Shown here: piece after piece, positions 6,386-7,181 of the stretch
Layout of the letters: the number at the start of each line of letters is the position of its first letter
How positions within the stretch are numbered: the first letter of the stretch is position 1
Assembly: GCA_002506745.1 (NCBI GenBank)
Contig: DAYE01000094.1
Coordinates: 1-7,181 of the forward strand
DNA from: Euryarchaeota archaeon UBA33
GTDB lineage: Archaea; Thermoplasmatota; E2; DHVEG-1
Reading direction: 5' to 3'
Length of the DNA stretch: 7,181 nucleotides
The notes under the pieces: model-generated
What the model was told of the DNA's origin: nothing
Database searches by the model: none
The model's input: only the letters and a program-made list of their open reading frames with translations
Position numbers and translations under genes: made by a program

Positions 6386-6448
6386 AGACAACTGCGTTCA
6401 TTGGGGTCTTTTGTTTCCCTTTGAACGGAGAGTGTAATACCTTGACCC

Positions 6449-6456
6449 TATATAAA
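6449..6456 (-). promoter_or_regulatory. TATA box of the helicase gene
   Basis: TTTATATA on the minus strand, about 80 bases before ATG 6376, puts transcription start near 6425 and gives a leader of about 50 bases. It is the same octamer as in the peptidase promoter. A second AT-rich stretch (ATTATAAT, around 6470-6478) is a weaker alternative. Confidence 0.6.
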
Positions 6457-6476
6457 TCTTGTTTTTGTATTATAAT

Positions 6477-6494
6477 ATTTAGATATTTCTAAAT
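6477..6494. repeat. Inverted repeat upstream of the helicase promoter
   Basis: ATTTAGA-TATT-TCTAAAT: perfect 7-base arms around a 4-base spacer, 20 bases upstream of the TATA box and 24 bases past the ABC-F stop. It could be a regulator-binding site for the helicase gene. A short RNA hairpin for the ABC-F gene is also possible. The surrounding DNA is very AT-rich, which raises the chance of coincidence. Confidence 0.35.
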
Positions 6495-6499
6495 TTATT

Positions 6500-6513
6500 A
6501 AAAACAATTTTCT
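6500..6513 (-). terminator. Weak T-rich stretch after the ABC-F gene
   Basis: Minus-strand AAAATTGTTTTTAA-like sequence follows the TAA at 6519-6521 and contains a run of five Ts (6504-6500). Archaeal terminators are often T tracts with no hairpin, but this one is short, so it is only a candidate. Confidence 0.25.
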
Positions 6514-6518
6514 GGATT

Positions 6519-7181
6519 TTATGCTTCTTTTAGAAGTCCGCCTTTGATAGCCCAATCATATTGGCTTCGGTTATGGTCTCCGATGAGAATCTCATCACCA
6601 ACGGTATGCTTCTTTTTAATGCTCCAGATATTGAATCCTTTCATTACGACATATTTGGTGAGTCCGGATGAGAGATACGCTAAGTCCTTATTGGTGTAAA
6701 CGGTAAGTTCTTTGAGTCGTTGTTGACGAAACATCGAATAATTACCGGTGTAGCTTTTGATATCTGCATCGGTCATGAAAAAAATCGTATCAGTAACGGA
6801 ATCAAGGAATTTTCTGTCATGGGAAACCAGGATAACCGTTCCATCAAAAGAGTTGAGGGCGGTTTCAATCGCTGTTTTTGATTCAATGTCCATGTGGTTT
6901 GTTGGTTCGTCTAATAGCAGGAGGTTATACGGTTCCATGATGAGCCGGAGGAAGGCGAGACGAGCACGTTCACCACCGGAGAGTTGTCCGACTTTATTAT
7001 GGACCATTGTTCCTTTGAAATTGAACTGACCGAGAAGTGCTTTTGCGTCTTCCTCGCTCAGATCGATATGACCTCTGATAATTTCTTCTAGAAGCGTGTT
7101 TTCTAGATTCAATGACAGGTGTCCCTGGTCGAAGTACCCCCATTTTGCTCCCTGACTGAGAGTAAGTTTTCCTTGACTGTA
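6519..7181 (-). CDS. ABC-F family ATPase, C-terminal part (5' end off window)
   Basis: Open from the right window edge; 220 residues are visible, ending at TAA 6519. They hold the second half of a nucleotide-binding domain: WGYFDQ (Q-loop, 14-19), signature LSGGERARLAFLRL (67-80), Walker B LLLLDEPTNH (87-96) and H-loop SHDRKFLD (120-127). The DEPTNHMD motif and YTGNYSMF-x-x-QR (144-155) mark ABC-F proteins: soluble paired-ATPase factors without membrane segments that act on ribosomes or in antibiotic protection. This would be the second of two ATPase domains; the first, the linker and this Walker A lie outside. Residues about 172-220 form an extra C-terminal piece (KYVVMKGFNIW, VGDEILIGDHN, YDWAIKGGLL) that I cannot name. 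The frame continues upstream of the apparent TTG start at 7112, which is internal. ABC-F membership is sure; the substrate or ribosomal role is not. Confidence 0.92.
   Translation of the reverse strand, partial: YSQGKLTLSQGAKWGYFDQGHLSLNLENTLLEEIIRGHIDLSEEDAKALLGQFNFKGTMVHNKVGQLSGGERARLAFLRLIMEPYNLLLLDEPTNHMDIESKTAIETALNSFDGTVILVSHDRKFLDSVTDTIFFMTDADIKSYTGNYSMFRQQRLKELTVYTNKDLAYLSSGLTKYVVMKGFNIWSIKKKHTVGDEILIGDHNRSQYDWAIKGGLLKEA

Noticed and set aside
6377..6391. TTG start for the helicase at 6391
   Set aside because: No ribosome-binding site precedes it, and the GGGAGG element would lie inside the coding sequence, directly before ATG 6376.
5945..6424. Plus-strand ORF of 159 codons opposite the helicase N-terminus
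   Set aside because: It is the antisense shadow of a well-supported gene, with no recognisable domain, promoter or start context.
1..7181. CRISPR array, tRNA/rRNA genes, insertion sequence or attachment sites
   Set aside because: No regularly spaced direct repeats, cloverleaf or rRNA-like stretch, transposase or terminal repeats were seen; nearly all of the window is accounted for by the four genes.

Overview
The window looks archaeal. All four genes lie on the minus strand. Three of them are preceded by a TATA-like box (TTTATATA or a weaker variant) about 50-100 bp upstream of the start and by a purine-rich Shine-Dalgarno element, with no recognisable bacterial -35/-10 pair. An archaeon that secretes proteases, for example a sediment Thermoplasmatota lineage such as the Marine Benthic Group D relatives, would fit. 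That assignment is an inference from gene content and style, not from a marker gene.

Layout in transcription order, right to left. (1) 7181-6519: the C-terminal part of an ABC-F type ATPase, cut by the window edge, ending in a short extra C-terminal domain. (2) 6376-3671: a large superfamily 1 (UPF1/Sen1-like) helicase with all core motifs. Its expected C-terminal Vsr/DUF559-like nuclease domain (3702-3430) sits in the +1 frame. A five-C run at 3695-3699 is the most likely point of the frame break, and removing one C, or a +1 ribosomal slip there, restores one protein of about 981 residues. (3) 3352-1361: a secreted family C10 (streptopain-like) cysteine peptidase with signal peptide, inhibitory prodomain, complete catalytic residues, two tandem Ig-like repeats and an unusual short C-terminal tail. 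(4) 1229-1: a radical SAM enzyme with an N-terminal cobalamin-binding-type domain, whose C-terminus runs off the window.

The gaps are short (about 140, 77 and 131 bp). Each carries a candidate promoter, so the genes are probably separate transcription units that happen to be co-directional. I see no functional link between the four. No RNA genes, CRISPR array, insertion sequence or plus-strand gene could be supported.

Most worth a second look are the frameshifted and apparently eroded nuclease domain behind an intact helicase, and the peptidase's C-terminal tail, which resembles a sorting or anchoring tag but is not one of the archaeosortase signals I know.
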